Shown here one piece after another: positions 18,100-26,462 of a DNA stretch of 64,000 bases. The stretch's first letter is position 1. Each line of letters starts with the position of its first letter. Under the pieces are notes generated by a model, which saw only the letters and a list, made by a program, of their open reading frames with translations, searched no databases and was not told the origin of the DNA. The DNA comes from Funiculus sociatus GB2-C1 (GTDB lineage: Bacteria > Cyanobacteriota > Cyanobacteriia > Cyanobacteriales > FACHB-T130): assembly GCF_039962115.1 (NCBI RefSeq), contig NZ_JAMPKJ010000003.1, forward strand, positions 118,586 to 182,585. The letters run 5' to 3'. Both the position numbers and the translations under genes were made by a program.

Positions 18100-19221
18100 A
18101 TGAACGGCACAATTCGCGTCGGCAATCTTTTTGGAATTCCCTTCAACGTACATCCGTCCTGGTTTTTTGTCCTGGGTTGGGTGACTTTGAGTTATGGTAG
18201 CGGGCTAGCGGCTCAATTTCCTTCCCTCAGCTTGGGATTACCCTGGTTACTGGGATTGATCGCAGCGCTGCTGTTGTTTGCTTCGGTATTGGCGCACGAA
18301 CTAGGACATAGTTTTGTAGCCATCCGGCAGGGAATCGAAGTTAAATCCATCAATCTGTTTCTGTTTGGTGGTCTGGCAAGTCTAGGAAAAGAGCCAAAGA
18401 CTCCAGCAGGAGCATTCTGGCTAGCGATCGCAGGGCCTTTAGTTAGTTTGGCGCTTTTTGGTCTAATTAGCGTTATTAGCTTTAGCTCAGGCATTTCCGG
18501 GCCATTTGCAGCAATTTTAGGAGTGCTGGGTTACGTCAATTTGGCGCTGGCATTGTTTAACCTAATTCCAGGCTTACCCCTAGATGGTGGTAATGTTCTC
18601 AAAGCGATAGTTTGGAAGATTACTGGTAATCCTTACAAAGGTACTGTCTTTGCTGGTCGCGCTGGTCAAATCCTGGGATGGATTGCGATCGGATCAGGAC
18701 TGTTACCTCTACTAATGGGTAGCTTCAGCGGTGTCTGGAATATATTAATCGGTTGGTTCTTGCTGCAAAATGCTGGTCGTGCAACCCAAGGTGCCAGAGT
18801 GCAGGAGCAATTAGCAAATTTGACCGCCCAAGATGCAGTAATGCCCGATAGCCCAATTGTATCTGAGGCGCTTTCTCTGAGAGAGTTTGTTAACGACTAC
18901 ATTATTGGCAAACCCCAAGCGCAGCGGTTCTTAGTGACTAACGATCAGGGAAAATTGGTAGGCGCGATCGCAGTTGACGATCTGAAAACCATCCCGACAT
19001 CTCAATGGCCGGAAATATCTGTTAGTCAGCTAACGCAACCTATCGAATTCTCCACAACTGTCAAACCCGATCAATCGCTGCTGGAAGTGGTGACGCTGCT
19101 AGAAGAACAAAAGCTCACTCAACTTCCCGTCATTCGCGACAACGGCGTGCTAGTAGGACTTCTGGAAAAAGCTTCAGTTCTCCAGTTGCTCCAAAAAAGA
19201 GCGGAAGCAAACCCTGCTTAA
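18100..19221 (+). CDS. Site-2 protease family metallopeptidase (M50) with CBS pair
   Basis: 373 aa. It is an intramembrane zinc protease: ligands His66 and His70 with catalytic Glu67 in LAHELGH, and Asp162 in NLIPGLPLDGGN, sit inside hydrophobic segments. Residues about 240-370 form two CBS motifs, which usually bind adenine nucleotides and regulate the enzyme. It should lie in the plasma or thylakoid membrane and cleave membrane-bound regulators; the substrate is unknown. Length and domain order match the SpoIVFB-like cyanobacterial group. A terminator hairpin follows at 19261, so it is transcribed alone. Confidence 0.93.
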   Translation: MNGTIRVGNLFGIPFNVHPSWFFVLGWVTLSYGSGLAAQFPSLSLGLPWLLGLIAALLLFASVLAHELGHSFVAIRQGIEVKSINLFLFGGLASLGKEPKTPAGAFWLAIAGPLVSLALFGLISVISFSSGISGPFAAILGVLGYVNLALALFNLIPGLPLDGGNVLKAIVWKITGNPYKGTVFAGRAGQILGWIAIGSGLLPLLMGSFSGVWNILIGWFLLQNAGRATQGARVQEQLANLTAQDAVMPDSPIVSEALSLREFVNDYIIGKPQAQRFLVTNDQGKLVGAIAVDDLKTIPTSQWPEISVSQLTQPIEFSTTVKPDQSLLEVVTLLEEQKLTQLPVIRDNGVLVGLLEKASVLQLLQKRAEANPA

Positions 19222-19260
19222 TCGATTTTGGATTTTGGATTAATCTAGAAATCTAAAATA

Positions 19261-19307
19261 AAACCTCCCTCGGACAATCAGATGCTTGTCAGGGGGAGTT
19301 TTTTTGT
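19261..19307 (+). terminator. Intrinsic terminator of the site-2 protease gene
   Basis: AAACCTCCCT pairs with AGGGGGAGTTTTTTT; the stem also includes ACAA/TTGT. A run of seven T closes the plus-strand side. Confidence 0.8.
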
Positions 19308-19412
19308 GCGCCATCTCTTTCAGACCCAGCCAGGGAATGCGTTGCTTGTTTCCCACAGTTCTCCCTCTATCGGCACAATAGAATTAAACTGCTCTGAACA
19401 CAAGGCGCTTCA

Positions 19413-20792
19413 ATGGAACTCACTAACAGTTTGCCTAAAGGGCCAAACACTCCGCGCTCGCTGCGGTTAATAAAGTTTATTTTTCAGCCCATAAAGTACC
19501 TGGATGATTATGCCAAAGCCTATGGTGACACCTTCACCATCAGGGGAAGCAAAAATACTCCGATTGTGTACTTCAGCCAACCACAAGCACTGCAAACGAT
19601 TTTTACTGCTGATGACCGCCAGTTAGACGCTGGGAGAGGGAACAGCGGCTTAGAGTTTTTAATGGGAGAAAATTCTCTGCTACTGCTAGATGGCGATCGC
19701 CATCAGCGCCAACGACAGATGTTAACCCCTCCCTTTCACGGGGAACGGATGCGGGCTTACGGTCAGATTATCTCTGAAATCGCCGAGCAGGTGATGAATC
19801 AATGGACGGTTGGCAAACCCTTCAACATCCGTGTGTCGATGCAAGAAATCGCCCTGCGCGTCATCTTACGAGTGGTGTTTGGACTGGATGAGGGGTCGCG
19901 TTTGGAAAAACTACGCAGCTTAGTCGGTTCAACCCTGGACTTGATGACTTCCCCCTTCAACTCCAGCGCCTTCTTTTTTGAGTTTCTTAAACAAGATTTA
20001 GGCGGTTGGAGTCCTTGGGGTCGGATGCAGCGCCAAATAAAACAAATTGACGAACTGATTTATGCTCAGATTGCAGAACGTCGAGCAGAATCTAACCCGA
20101 ATCGCGAAGATATCCTCAGCTTAATGATGTCTGCTCGTGATGAAGCGGGTCAACCGATGACGGATGTAGAGTTACGCGATGAGTTAATGACTCTGCTAGT
20201 CGCCGGACATGAAACTACCGCTTCTGCGCTGACGTGGGCTTTGTACTGGGTTGACCAATTACCCCAGGTGCGTGACAAACTGCTCCAAGAGTTGGATGTT
20301 GATACCACAGCAGATCCAAGTGTCATTGCCAAACTGCCCTATCTAACTGCGGTTTGCTCTGAAACGCTTCGCATTTACCCAATTGCTGCGAATACCTTTA
20401 TTCGCGTTGTGCGATCGCCCTTCGAGATAACCGGCTACAAATTGCCCCCAGGAACGGTAATCGTCCCTAGTATCTATTTAGCCCACTATCGCGAGGAAAC
20501 TTTCCCAGAGCCGAAGCAGTTCAAGCCAGAACGTTTTTTAGAACGACAATTTTCTCAATACGAGTATTTGCCCTTTGGTGGCGGAAATCGTCGCTGTATC
20601 GGCATGGCATTTGCCATGTATGAAATGAAATTGGTTCTCGCAACAATTCTGTCACGTTTTCAAGTGTCGCTGGTTGATAAGCGCCCGGTTATTCCGGTGC
20701 GTCGGGGTTTGACTTTAGCAGCACCAGCAGGCATGAAGATGGTTGCTACTTCTCGACTTAAAAAGCCTGCAAATACTCCAGTCTCAGTTTAA
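19413..20792 (+). CDS. Cytochrome P450 (CYP110-like)
   Basis: 459 aa. All P450 marks are present: the I-helix AGHETTA, the K-helix ETLRIYP (ExxR) and the heme loop PFGGGNRRCIG with Cys395 as the iron ligand. The N terminus LPKGPNTPRSLRL, without a membrane anchor, matches cyanobacterial CYP110 enzymes, which oxidise fatty acids or related lipids. Redox partners (ferredoxin, ferredoxin reductase) are not in this window. The substrate is therefore uncertain. It lies 190 bases after the site-2 protease gene, behind that gene's terminator, and has its own terminator. Confidence 0.95.
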   Translation: MELTNSLPKGPNTPRSLRLIKFIFQPIKYLDDYAKAYGDTFTIRGSKNTPIVYFSQPQALQTIFTADDRQLDAGRGNSGLEFLMGENSLLLLDGDRHQRQRQMLTPPFHGERMRAYGQIISEIAEQVMNQWTVGKPFNIRVSMQEIALRVILRVVFGLDEGSRLEKLRSLVGSTLDLMTSPFNSSAFFFEFLKQDLGGWSPWGRMQRQIKQIDELIYAQIAERRAESNPNREDILSLMMSARDEAGQPMTDVELRDELMTLLVAGHETTASALTWALYWVDQLPQVRDKLLQELDVDTTADPSVIAKLPYLTAVCSETLRIYPIAANTFIRVVRSPFEITGYKLPPGTVIVPSIYLAHYREETFPEPKQFKPERFLERQFSQYEYLPFGGGNRRCIGMAFAMYEMKLVLATILSRFQVSLVDKRPVIPVRRGLTLAAPAGMKMVATSRLKKPANTPVSV

Positions 20793-20818
20793 TTAGGTTT
20801 TATGACGGCTTAAACTCC

Positions 20819-20848
20819 AACTCCCTCAGATTAGCTGGGGGAGTTTTT
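20819..20848 (+). terminator. Intrinsic terminator of the P450 gene
   Basis: AACTCCC pairs with GGGGGAGTT, followed by TTTTTG. It lies 27 bases after the P450 stop codon. Confidence 0.8.
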
Positions 20849-20852
20849 GTAA

Positions 20853-20875
20853 GTAGGGGCATAGGATGCCCCTAC
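20853..20875. repeat. GTAGGGGCAT palindrome
   Basis: GTAGGGGCAT, a three-base loop AGG, then ATGCCCCTAC. It has perfect 10-bp arms and belongs to the GTAGGG-armed set seen at five places in the window. Confidence 0.7.
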
Positions 20876-20939
20876 GCAGGAAATTGGGGGTTAATAAATC
20901 CATGCTCCTAAACACCCCATTAGTGTCAATAAACGTAAT

Positions 20940-21137
20940 TTAATAGCTGTCTTCACCTGCAACTAGGTCGCTATCAGTAGGCACGCAAAAGTCTTGATTT
21001 AGGGAGGCATCACGGATTGCTTGCCACTGACAAAGGAGTTCATCACCCCTTAGATCGTTGACTATGTATTGTTTAACAGCCTGTTCCAATTCTTGCGGGG
21101 TTTTGGGAACGGGAACAGTACAGGTAAGTTCTGGCAT
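20940..21137 (-). CDS. Small protein of unknown function
   Basis: 65 aa, acidic: MPELTCTVPVPKTPQELEQA at the start and SDLVAGEDSY at the end. The first residues resemble proline-rich leader-like openings of small cyanobacterial proteins, and a weak ribosome site (AGAGG) precedes the ATG. There is no membrane segment. I do not recognise a family. It is flanked by terminators and the esterase gene and appears to be a free-standing small gene. Confidence 0.5.
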   Translation of the reverse strand: MPELTCTVPVPKTPQELEQAVKQYIVNDLRGDELLCQWQAIRDASLNQDFCVPTDSDLVAGEDSY

Positions 21138-21425
21138 AAGGAAACCTCTGCTGAAAGGACGGATATCAGGGTTAAGACCCTATAAGTCATATTTTAATGA
21201 CATTTAAAGAAAAAGTAGCGAAAGTTACATTTTTAAAACATAACTTAGGTTATGAACTGGGAGAAGTACCTAGCCTGTAGCGATCGCTCCCAGCATCTTG
21301 TAGATAGCAAGTCCCCTTGTTTGAGCTTAGGTTGGGTAAAGCGATGACTCTCCAACAGCCAGCCATCTTCCAGAAATGCTACAAGGAAAAAGCAACTGTT
21401 GTAGCTCAAATCGGAATCTCTGGGG

Positions 21426-22385
21426 ATGTTGATAAAAAAAATTTTGGTGGCTACCGCTGGAGCAGCGATCGCTTTCTTCTCAGTTTTGGGCTTTCCCAAC
21501 GAAGTTTCAGCAAAGAATTTTGATGAGATTTATGTCTTTGGCGACAGCATCTCGGATGTTGGCAATGCCTATAAAGTTACAAGAGGGGAAAGTCCCTCAA
21601 ACCCTCCCTACTTTCGCGGACGCTATTCTAATGGTTTAGTTTGGGCGGACTATCTCGCAGCTAAGCTGAAATTAAAATCCAGTACAGAGACTAACTTCGC
21701 CTTCGGAGGTGCAAAAACAGGTAATTCTAGGCAACTTCCCCCAGGATTGCTGACGCAAATTGAAACTTTTAAAGCAACCCATGCTTCCGCAGATCCGAAA
21801 GCTTTGTATATTATCTGGGCTGGTGCTAATGATTACCTGGGTGGCGCTACTGACTCTACCGCGCCAGTTAATAATTTAAGCGTAGCAGTGAAATCTCTCG
21901 CTGACGCTGGCGCTAAAAATATCGTAGTAGTTAACTTGCCAGATTTAGGAAAACTTCCAGGTACGCGCATCAGCGAACGTTCCAACTCGCTCAACAATTT
22001 GACTCAGAAGCATAACTCTGCATTAGCTGCATCTCTCAACAATTTGCGCCAGCAACTAAGTGATATTAAGATCACCTATCTTGATGTGAATTCTCTCTTT
22101 AATCAAGTCGTCAACAATCCAGAAAAATTTGGTTTCACGAATGTAACTAACGCCTGTCTAAGCCAAGTTAGGATATGCAATAATCCCAACGAATATTTAT
22201 TTTGGGATAACATCCATCCGACAACTGCCGCGCATAAATTACTCGTAGAGTTAGCTTTTGAATCGTCCAAACCTGCGCCCCAACCTGTTTCTATCTCTAC
22301 CCCTATTCCTTTTGTAATGGGCGCGATCGCATTTGGTGCAGGTACAGGTTTTATCATCAAGCGCCAAAAAGCCGTCAAAAACTGA
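21426..22385 (+). CDS. Secreted GDSL/SGNH esterase with a C-terminal membrane anchor
   Basis: 319 aa. The signal peptide covers residues 1-28. The SGNH blocks are in order: FGDSISDVGN (nucleophile Ser), WAGANDYL (Asn) and NIHPTTAAH (catalytic Asp/His pair). The C terminus has a hydrophobic helix and a basic end (FVMGAIAFGAGTGFIIKRQK), which resembles a PEP-CTERM-type or simple anchor. Members hydrolyse lipids or other esters outside the cytosol. Length and layout match the phospholipase/lecithinase-like group of cyanobacteria. It is a single gene. Confidence 0.9.
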   Translation: MLIKKILVATAGAAIAFFSVLGFPNEVSAKNFDEIYVFGDSISDVGNAYKVTRGESPSNPPYFRGRYSNGLVWADYLAAKLKLKSSTETNFAFGGAKTGNSRQLPPGLLTQIETFKATHASADPKALYIIWAGANDYLGGATDSTAPVNNLSVAVKSLADAGAKNIVVVNLPDLGKLPGTRISERSNSLNNLTQKHNSALAASLNNLRQQLSDIKITYLDVNSLFNQVVNNPEKFGFTNVTNACLSQVRICNNPNEYLFWDNIHPTTAAHKLLVELAFESSKPAPQPVSISTPIPFVMGAIAFGAGTGFIIKRQKAVKN

Positions 22386-22418
22386 TTTTAAGTTCGGTAG
22401 GCTATGTTAACAAAAATA

Positions 22419-22472
22419 GTAGGGTGGGCAAAGCCAACCAAATCTTTCGATGGTAGGCAATCCCCGCCCTAC
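22419..22472. repeat. Interrupted GTAGGG palindrome
   Basis: GTAGGGTGGG at the left and CCCCGCCCTAC at the right, with a 33-base centre. It lies between the esterase and mcdB-like genes, both of which end towards it. It may serve as a bidirectional terminator as well as a repeat element. Confidence 0.5.
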
Positions 22473-22499
22473 AAAATTATTCTTTGAATGTACACCTAT

Positions 22500-23120
22500 T
22501 TATAGTAACCAAGTCTTTGCGGCAAAATCCGCAGGCTCATCTGCGTGTTTGAAAACTGGACGTTGTTGCCGCACGAATGATTGGGCTAGTTGTCCTTTGC
22601 TAGGTGGCTTGTCTTGCTTATCTTGCTTGTCTTGCTTGTCTTGCTTATCTTGCTTGTCTTGCTTATCTTGCTTGCCTTTTTTCAGAGCATTAACTTCATC
22701 ACTCAGTTGAGAATTAGCTTCTGCAAGTTGCATAGCTGCATTTTTAGCTTGCTCAAGTTCTGCCTTTACTTTGTTTACTTGTTTAAGCTCTTTCTGAAGC
22801 TTTTGTACTAATTCTTTTTGCTCATCAAGATTTGCTTCCAAATTAGACATTTTTTCCATTAGAGAGCTTTCGTTTTGACGCGATCGCTCTATAGTTGCTT
22901 TCAAGTCCGTCACCATTGCTTCTAAATCAGCTTTGGTTGGATTTGTCCGCTTAGCAGTAGTTTGTTCAGAGGTATCTGTTGACGATTCCTCCTCCTCAGC
23001 TTGCAACTCTGATTCTGAAACTTTATGGGCGGTGACTTCTATAACAGTTTCACCTTCTTCTTTGTCTGGTAAATTTTGTGCTTCTTCACGTAGTAAATCT
23101 GAGAGACGTTTTTTAGTCAT
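22500..23120 (-). CDS. mcdB: McdB-like carboxysome positioning protein with an inserted KQD repeat
   Basis: 206 aa from the ATG at 23120. The layout matches type 2 McdB: a charged N terminus (MTKKRLSDLLREEAQ), a disordered acidic part, a coiled coil at about 62-147 and a tryptophan near the C-terminal end (Trp204 in AKTWLL). Residues 150-170 are seven perfect KQD triplets, which I do not know from other McdB proteins. McdB links carboxysomes to the McdA ATPase and stimulates it. Its ATG overlaps the mcdA stop codon by one base (TAATG) with GGAGG upstream, so translation is coupled. This start is preferred over one four codons upstream. The family call is from remembered features. Confidence 0.75.
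   Translation of the reverse strand: MTKKRLSDLLREEAQNLPDKEEGETVIEVTAHKVSESELQAEEEESSTDTSEQTTAKRTNPTKADLEAMVTDLKATIERSRQNESSLMEKMSNLEANLDEQKELVQKLQKELKQVNKVKAELEQAKNAAMQLAEANSQLSDEVNALKKGKQDKQDKQDKQDKQDKQDKQDKPPSKGQLAQSFVRQQRPVFKHADEPADFAAKTWLL
22608..22673 (-). repeat. 9-bp tandem repeat coding for KQD
   Basis: On the plus strand, variants of CTTGCTTGT/CTTGCTTAT repeat seven times. The period is three codons, so gain or loss of units keeps the frame and changes only protein length. Two third-position variants (TTG/TTA) alternate, showing some divergence between units. Confidence 0.9.
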
Positions 23121-23752
23121 TATTTCCTCCAATCACGTTGTAATTCATTAGCCACACGGCGGTAGTCTGCCTGAGCCTCCCGTCCATTCGTCCCGCGCCA
23201 TTTAGTAATAGGCACCCCCTCTAGCGCCGCTCGTTCGTGGGCTTTGTAGGCGCGAATAAACGCATTACAGGTGGGTATTCCTAGCTCCATGAGAGTGTTT
23301 TGAGCCTCCAGTGCTTCCCCTACACTCCGCCCATCCACCTTAGTTAGCAGCACCCGATGGGCGACTCCTACGGGCATAACGGTTTCCCGGACTGTTTCAA
23401 TAAGTACAGCCAGATCCATTGCTGCTGGGGGTGTAGGCAAAACCAGATAATCTGCGATCGCTACTACCGCCGCTAATGCTTCGGAGTGCAACGCCGGAGG
23501 CGTATCCACTACTACTAAATCGTAGCCTTCTATCTCGCATAAATTACTCAAAAGTTTTGGGTCAGTCTCTTGGGCTAGGTCAAAGCCCATCCCTTTCTCA
23601 CTACGCCCAACCCACCAACTCGCCGAACCCTGAGAGTCTGTATCGACCAGAAGAACCCGTTTGTTTTCCGAGAAGGTAGCCGCCAGATTGACTGCTGTCG
23701 TGGTCTTACCTACTCCTCCCTTCCCGTTGAGAATAGCGATTATTCTTGGCAC
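23120..23752 (-). CDS. mcdA: McdA-like ParA-family ATPase
   Basis: 210 aa. The deviant Walker A box KGGVGKTT has the signature lysine at residue 11 and the P-loop lysine at 16; VVVDTPPAL is the Walker B region. The stretch FDLAQETDPKLL and the end LQRDWRK resemble type 2 McdA. McdA forms dynamic gradients on the nucleoid and spaces carboxysomes through McdB. The downstream coupled McdB-like gene supports this over plasmid partition, and no parS-like iteron array is visible. An ordinary ParA role is the alternative. Start: ATG at 23752. Confidence 0.82.
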   Translation of the reverse strand: MPRIIAILNGKGGVGKTTTAVNLAATFSENKRVLLVDTDSQGSASWWVGRSEKGMGFDLAQETDPKLLSNLCEIEGYDLVVVDTPPALHSEALAAVVAIADYLVLPTPPAAMDLAVLIETVRETVMPVGVAHRVLLTKVDGRSVGEALEAQNTLMELGIPTCNAFIRAYKAHERAALEGVPITKWRGTNGREAQADYRRVANELQRDWRK

Positions 23753-23884
23753 TGTTCGCCTTTGATGCTGACCTTAGAAAAATATACCGCTTTATCGGCT
23801 ATGAAATTTTTTTTTTGCTTTATTTCTTTGGCTGCGAACATATATCATGCCATTGATGTATATCTTCAGAAAGAATCGACACCA

Positions 23885-24967
23885 TCACTTCAGTCTGAAA
23901 ACATCGGCAAAAATACTATGCGGCTCTAGTATTCTGTTCTCATCAGGTGAATCATAAACCACCATAAGAGAATTTTTCTGTCCTAAACAAGGAAAGAGTG
24001 CCAACCCCTCAGCATGATCTGAACCAAACCTGAAAGGCAAATCTAAAACTACTTCCAAGTCTCCCTCTTCCTGCCCAGATATACTATTTTCAGGATGATC
24101 TAAGCCATTTTTTAACCGAAAAACTCGCAAAGCACCTTCTAGATCCATAGTAGGTCCCGCGAGTATTAATAAGTCTTCCCCATCTAGACACAGTTCTCGT
24201 ACACCTAAGCCATTCAGATTCACAAAATGTTTTTTGTATTGCTTCCCTTCTTTACCGATTTTTTTCAGTGTTAAAATCCCCGGCTCTGTTTCTTCAACTT
24301 CTATCTCTAAAATCAGCGCCCAGCCTCTGAGTACAGGACCTCGCAAGCCAATGAAAATTTTATCTCCTCGAACAGCTAATCCTTCAATATCAAATCCATT
24401 TTCTTTAGAGGGAATAGAACTTGTTATAAAATGCCCTATGTGGCGGTCTTCTTTTAGGGCTTCCATCAACACATTAGTATTATCGTCTATCTTTTGCAGA
24501 CAAGCTGATGCCATTTTTTTGTCTGGATTATCTGGATGAGAGCATACTTTAAATAACTCCTTCCCCACCACAGGGATACGAGCTAGTACATAACGATTTA
24601 GCTCCCTTTCTACTGTGGCTAGTTTATCTAAATCTTTTTCTAAATCTTTACCCTTTACTTTTTTCCGCTTTGTACTATGCGAACCGATTATCCATAGATA
24701 ATTGTTGGCATAATCCATCCCTTCTATATCAATTTCGCCTTCTTGATTAAATAAATCAATAAAATTCTTAACAAAAAATTGCTGATGATCACCGAAAATA
24801 TTTGGCTCAATAGGTGATAAACGCTCAAGAGTTCTGGTTTCATCAGAACCTACCCACAAGCTACCATCAGGTGTGAAAGCAGCCGCTGATAAATCTTGTC
24901 CGAGAGGTTCATCTGCTTTGCCATTGAAGCGAATTAGCACGCGACTTAGTAGAAAACTTTCTGGCAT
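23885..24967 (-). CDS. DUF3616 domain protein
   Basis: 360 aa, soluble. It looks like a beta-propeller: repeated short strands with DGSLWVGSDETRTLERLSP, YLWIIGSHS, GDKIFIGLRGPVLRG and EDLLILAGPTMDLEGALRV. From memory, these stretches are the marks of DUF3616, whose members have been compared with phytase-like propellers. No catalytic function is established. It lies alone between the mcdA-like gene and the SRAP gene, and its ATG (24967) is not coupled to either. Confidence 0.85.
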   Translation of the reverse strand: MPESFLLSRVLIRFNGKADEPLGQDLSAAAFTPDGSLWVGSDETRTLERLSPIEPNIFGDHQQFFVKNFIDLFNQEGEIDIEGMDYANNYLWIIGSHSTKRKKVKGKDLEKDLDKLATVERELNRYVLARIPVVGKELFKVCSHPDNPDKKMASACLQKIDDNTNVLMEALKEDRHIGHFITSSIPSKENGFDIEGLAVRGDKIFIGLRGPVLRGWALILEIEVEETEPGILTLKKIGKEGKQYKKHFVNLNGLGVRELCLDGEDLLILAGPTMDLEGALRVFRLKNGLDHPENSISGQEEGDLEVVLDLPFRFGSDHAEGLALFPCLGQKNSLMVVYDSPDENRILEPHSIFADVFRLK

Positions 24968-25078
24968 AATTGCTTACTTCCTAAAATAGTTGGGGAGCGT
25001 TACAATTCTGTATTAGCATATCCCAATGCAAGTTTCATACCCTCTATCGGAATAAATAATTATCTATATAAATAAAAA

Positions 25079-25106
25079 GTAGGGTGGGGAATATCCCCCG
25101 CCCTAC
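25079..25106. repeat. GTAGGGTGGGG palindrome
   Basis: GTAGGGTGGGGAATATCCCC then CGCCCTAC, with nearly perfect arms around ATAT. It lies just downstream of the SRAP gene stop codon (minus strand) and could also stop transcription. Confidence 0.65.
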
Positions 25107-25127
25107 TATAGTTATGTTGCTAGTTGC

Positions 25128-25796
25128 TCACAAACTATTAATCAATTCTGCCGAGTCATTCACTGGCTTATTCACCTTCGTGCTGACTGGATAAGCTGTC
25201 ATTTCTTCGGCTGAGTACGGATGCAACAAAGGCTGCAATAACTCTGGCTTTTTTACCTCTGTATCTAGCCATAAATCGTAGTCTTTTGGGTCAATAATTA
25301 CAGGCATCCGGTTATGGATGGGGCGCATCAAATCATTAGGTTCTGTTGTCAAAATCGTACAAGAATTAATCACCTCACCATCGTCACTTTTCCAATGCTC
25401 CCAAAGCCCAGCAAAGGCAAAGGGATTCTCATCGTTCATCCGAAAATAAAAAGGTTGCTTTTTCTTTTCTTGCTGCTGCCACTCATAAAAGCCATCAGCC
25501 AAGATTAGACAACGGCGCTGTTTAAAAGCCGCTCGAAAAGAAGGCTTTTCGGTTACTGTTTCCGCCCGTGCATTAATCATCCGCGCCCCCATTTTTGGAT
25601 CTTTCGCCCAACTGGGAATCAGTCCCCAATGTAACATTTGAAACTCCCTTTGGGACTCTTCTGCATTCTGTAAAATCGTCTGAATTTGCTGGGTAGGTGC
25701 AATGTTATAACGGGGCGTTAAGGGAGGAACATTATTTACCTGGAATACTTGGGCAATTGTTTCTGCTGATTTACTTTGACTGAATCTTCCACACAT
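25128..25796 (-). CDS. SOS-response-associated peptidase (SRAP, YedK/HMCES family)
   Basis: 222 aa, typical length. The protein starts MCGRF; after methionine removal Cys2 becomes the N-terminal nucleophile that crosslinks to abasic sites in single-stranded DNA. The other active-site parts are present: NARAET (about 76-81), DGFYEW with Glu105, and the histidine in PIHNRMPVI. It protects or processes abasic sites at replication forks. In many genomes it is damage-inducible; no LexA box was identified here. Confidence 0.95.
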   Translation of the reverse strand: MCGRFSQSKSAETIAQVFQVNNVPPLTPRYNIAPTQQIQTILQNAEESQREFQMLHWGLIPSWAKDPKMGARMINARAETVTEKPSFRAAFKQRRCLILADGFYEWQQQEKKKQPFYFRMNDENPFAFAGLWEHWKSDDGEVINSCTILTTEPNDLMRPIHNRMPVIIDPKDYDLWLDTEVKKPELLQPLLHPYSAEEMTAYPVSTKVNKPVNDSAELINSL

Positions 25797-25976
25797 GATT
25801 TTATCCCACGCGACTAATTACATGGCGAGCCAATTTCACTTACTTAATAGTATCTATGTACTATTCTAAGCCAATATTATAAACTTTTATTTTCTTGTAC
25901 TTGAATATGCAGAACTGGAAAAAAGTTTACTGTAGAGTTAATATTTCTTTAGAATGTACCGTCTCAGTTGGGAAAG

Positions 25977-26462
25977 ATGATGACTCAGGGCGGCAGAGCA
26001 AATCGGTCTGGTAAAGTTTTAGAAAGAACTGTAGAAGCAACCCTGCGAGAACATGGATATTTCCAAGTCGCTAATAATTTACCGAATAAGCAGCGACGCG
26101 ACTACATCTTAAACGGTTGTCTGCTACCTAAACGCTATGCAAGACAGGTTTATATTGGCAACGGCATTTATGGAACTGACATCTATGTAGACTTTTATAT
26201 TATTGGTTTAGCTGCCTTTCCTTCGGGGTTAATTATTGAGTGCAAGTGGCAACAAAGCGGGGGTTCTGTTGATGAGAAACTACCTTATGTCAACTTAAAT
26301 ATTCAAACTTGCTATCCAGTCCCATCTGTTGTAGTAATAGACGGTGGCGGTATGAAGCCGGGAGCAGTTAGTTGGTTTCACAAACAAGTTCACTCAAATG
26401 CAAATTTATTGGCAGTACATACATTAGTAAGTTTTATGGTCTGGGCTAACAACAACTTTTAA
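25977..26462 (+). CDS. Candidate PD-(D/E)XK restriction endonuclease converging with a Dam-type methylase
   Basis: About 161 aa from the ATG at 25977; a TTG at 25968 would add three residues. The nuclease motif reads DIYVDFYIIG then GLIIECKWQQ, the D...ExK set of the PD-(D/E)XK fold. Arg/Gly-rich residues at the N terminus (GGRANRSGKVLE) precede it. Its stop codon overlaps the stop of the methylase gene at 26459, and the two genes converge. This suggests a type II restriction-modification pair. Equivalent small proteins beside Dam-like genes are known to me only as hypothetical, so cleavage is inferred, not shown. Confidence 0.72.
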   Translation: MMTQGGRANRSGKVLERTVEATLREHGYFQVANNLPNKQRRDYILNGCLLPKRYARQVYIGNGIYGTDIYVDFYIIGLAAFPSGLIIECKWQQSGGSVDEKLPYVNLNIQTCYPVPSVVVIDGGGMKPGAVSWFHKQVHSNANLLAVHTLVSFMVWANNNF

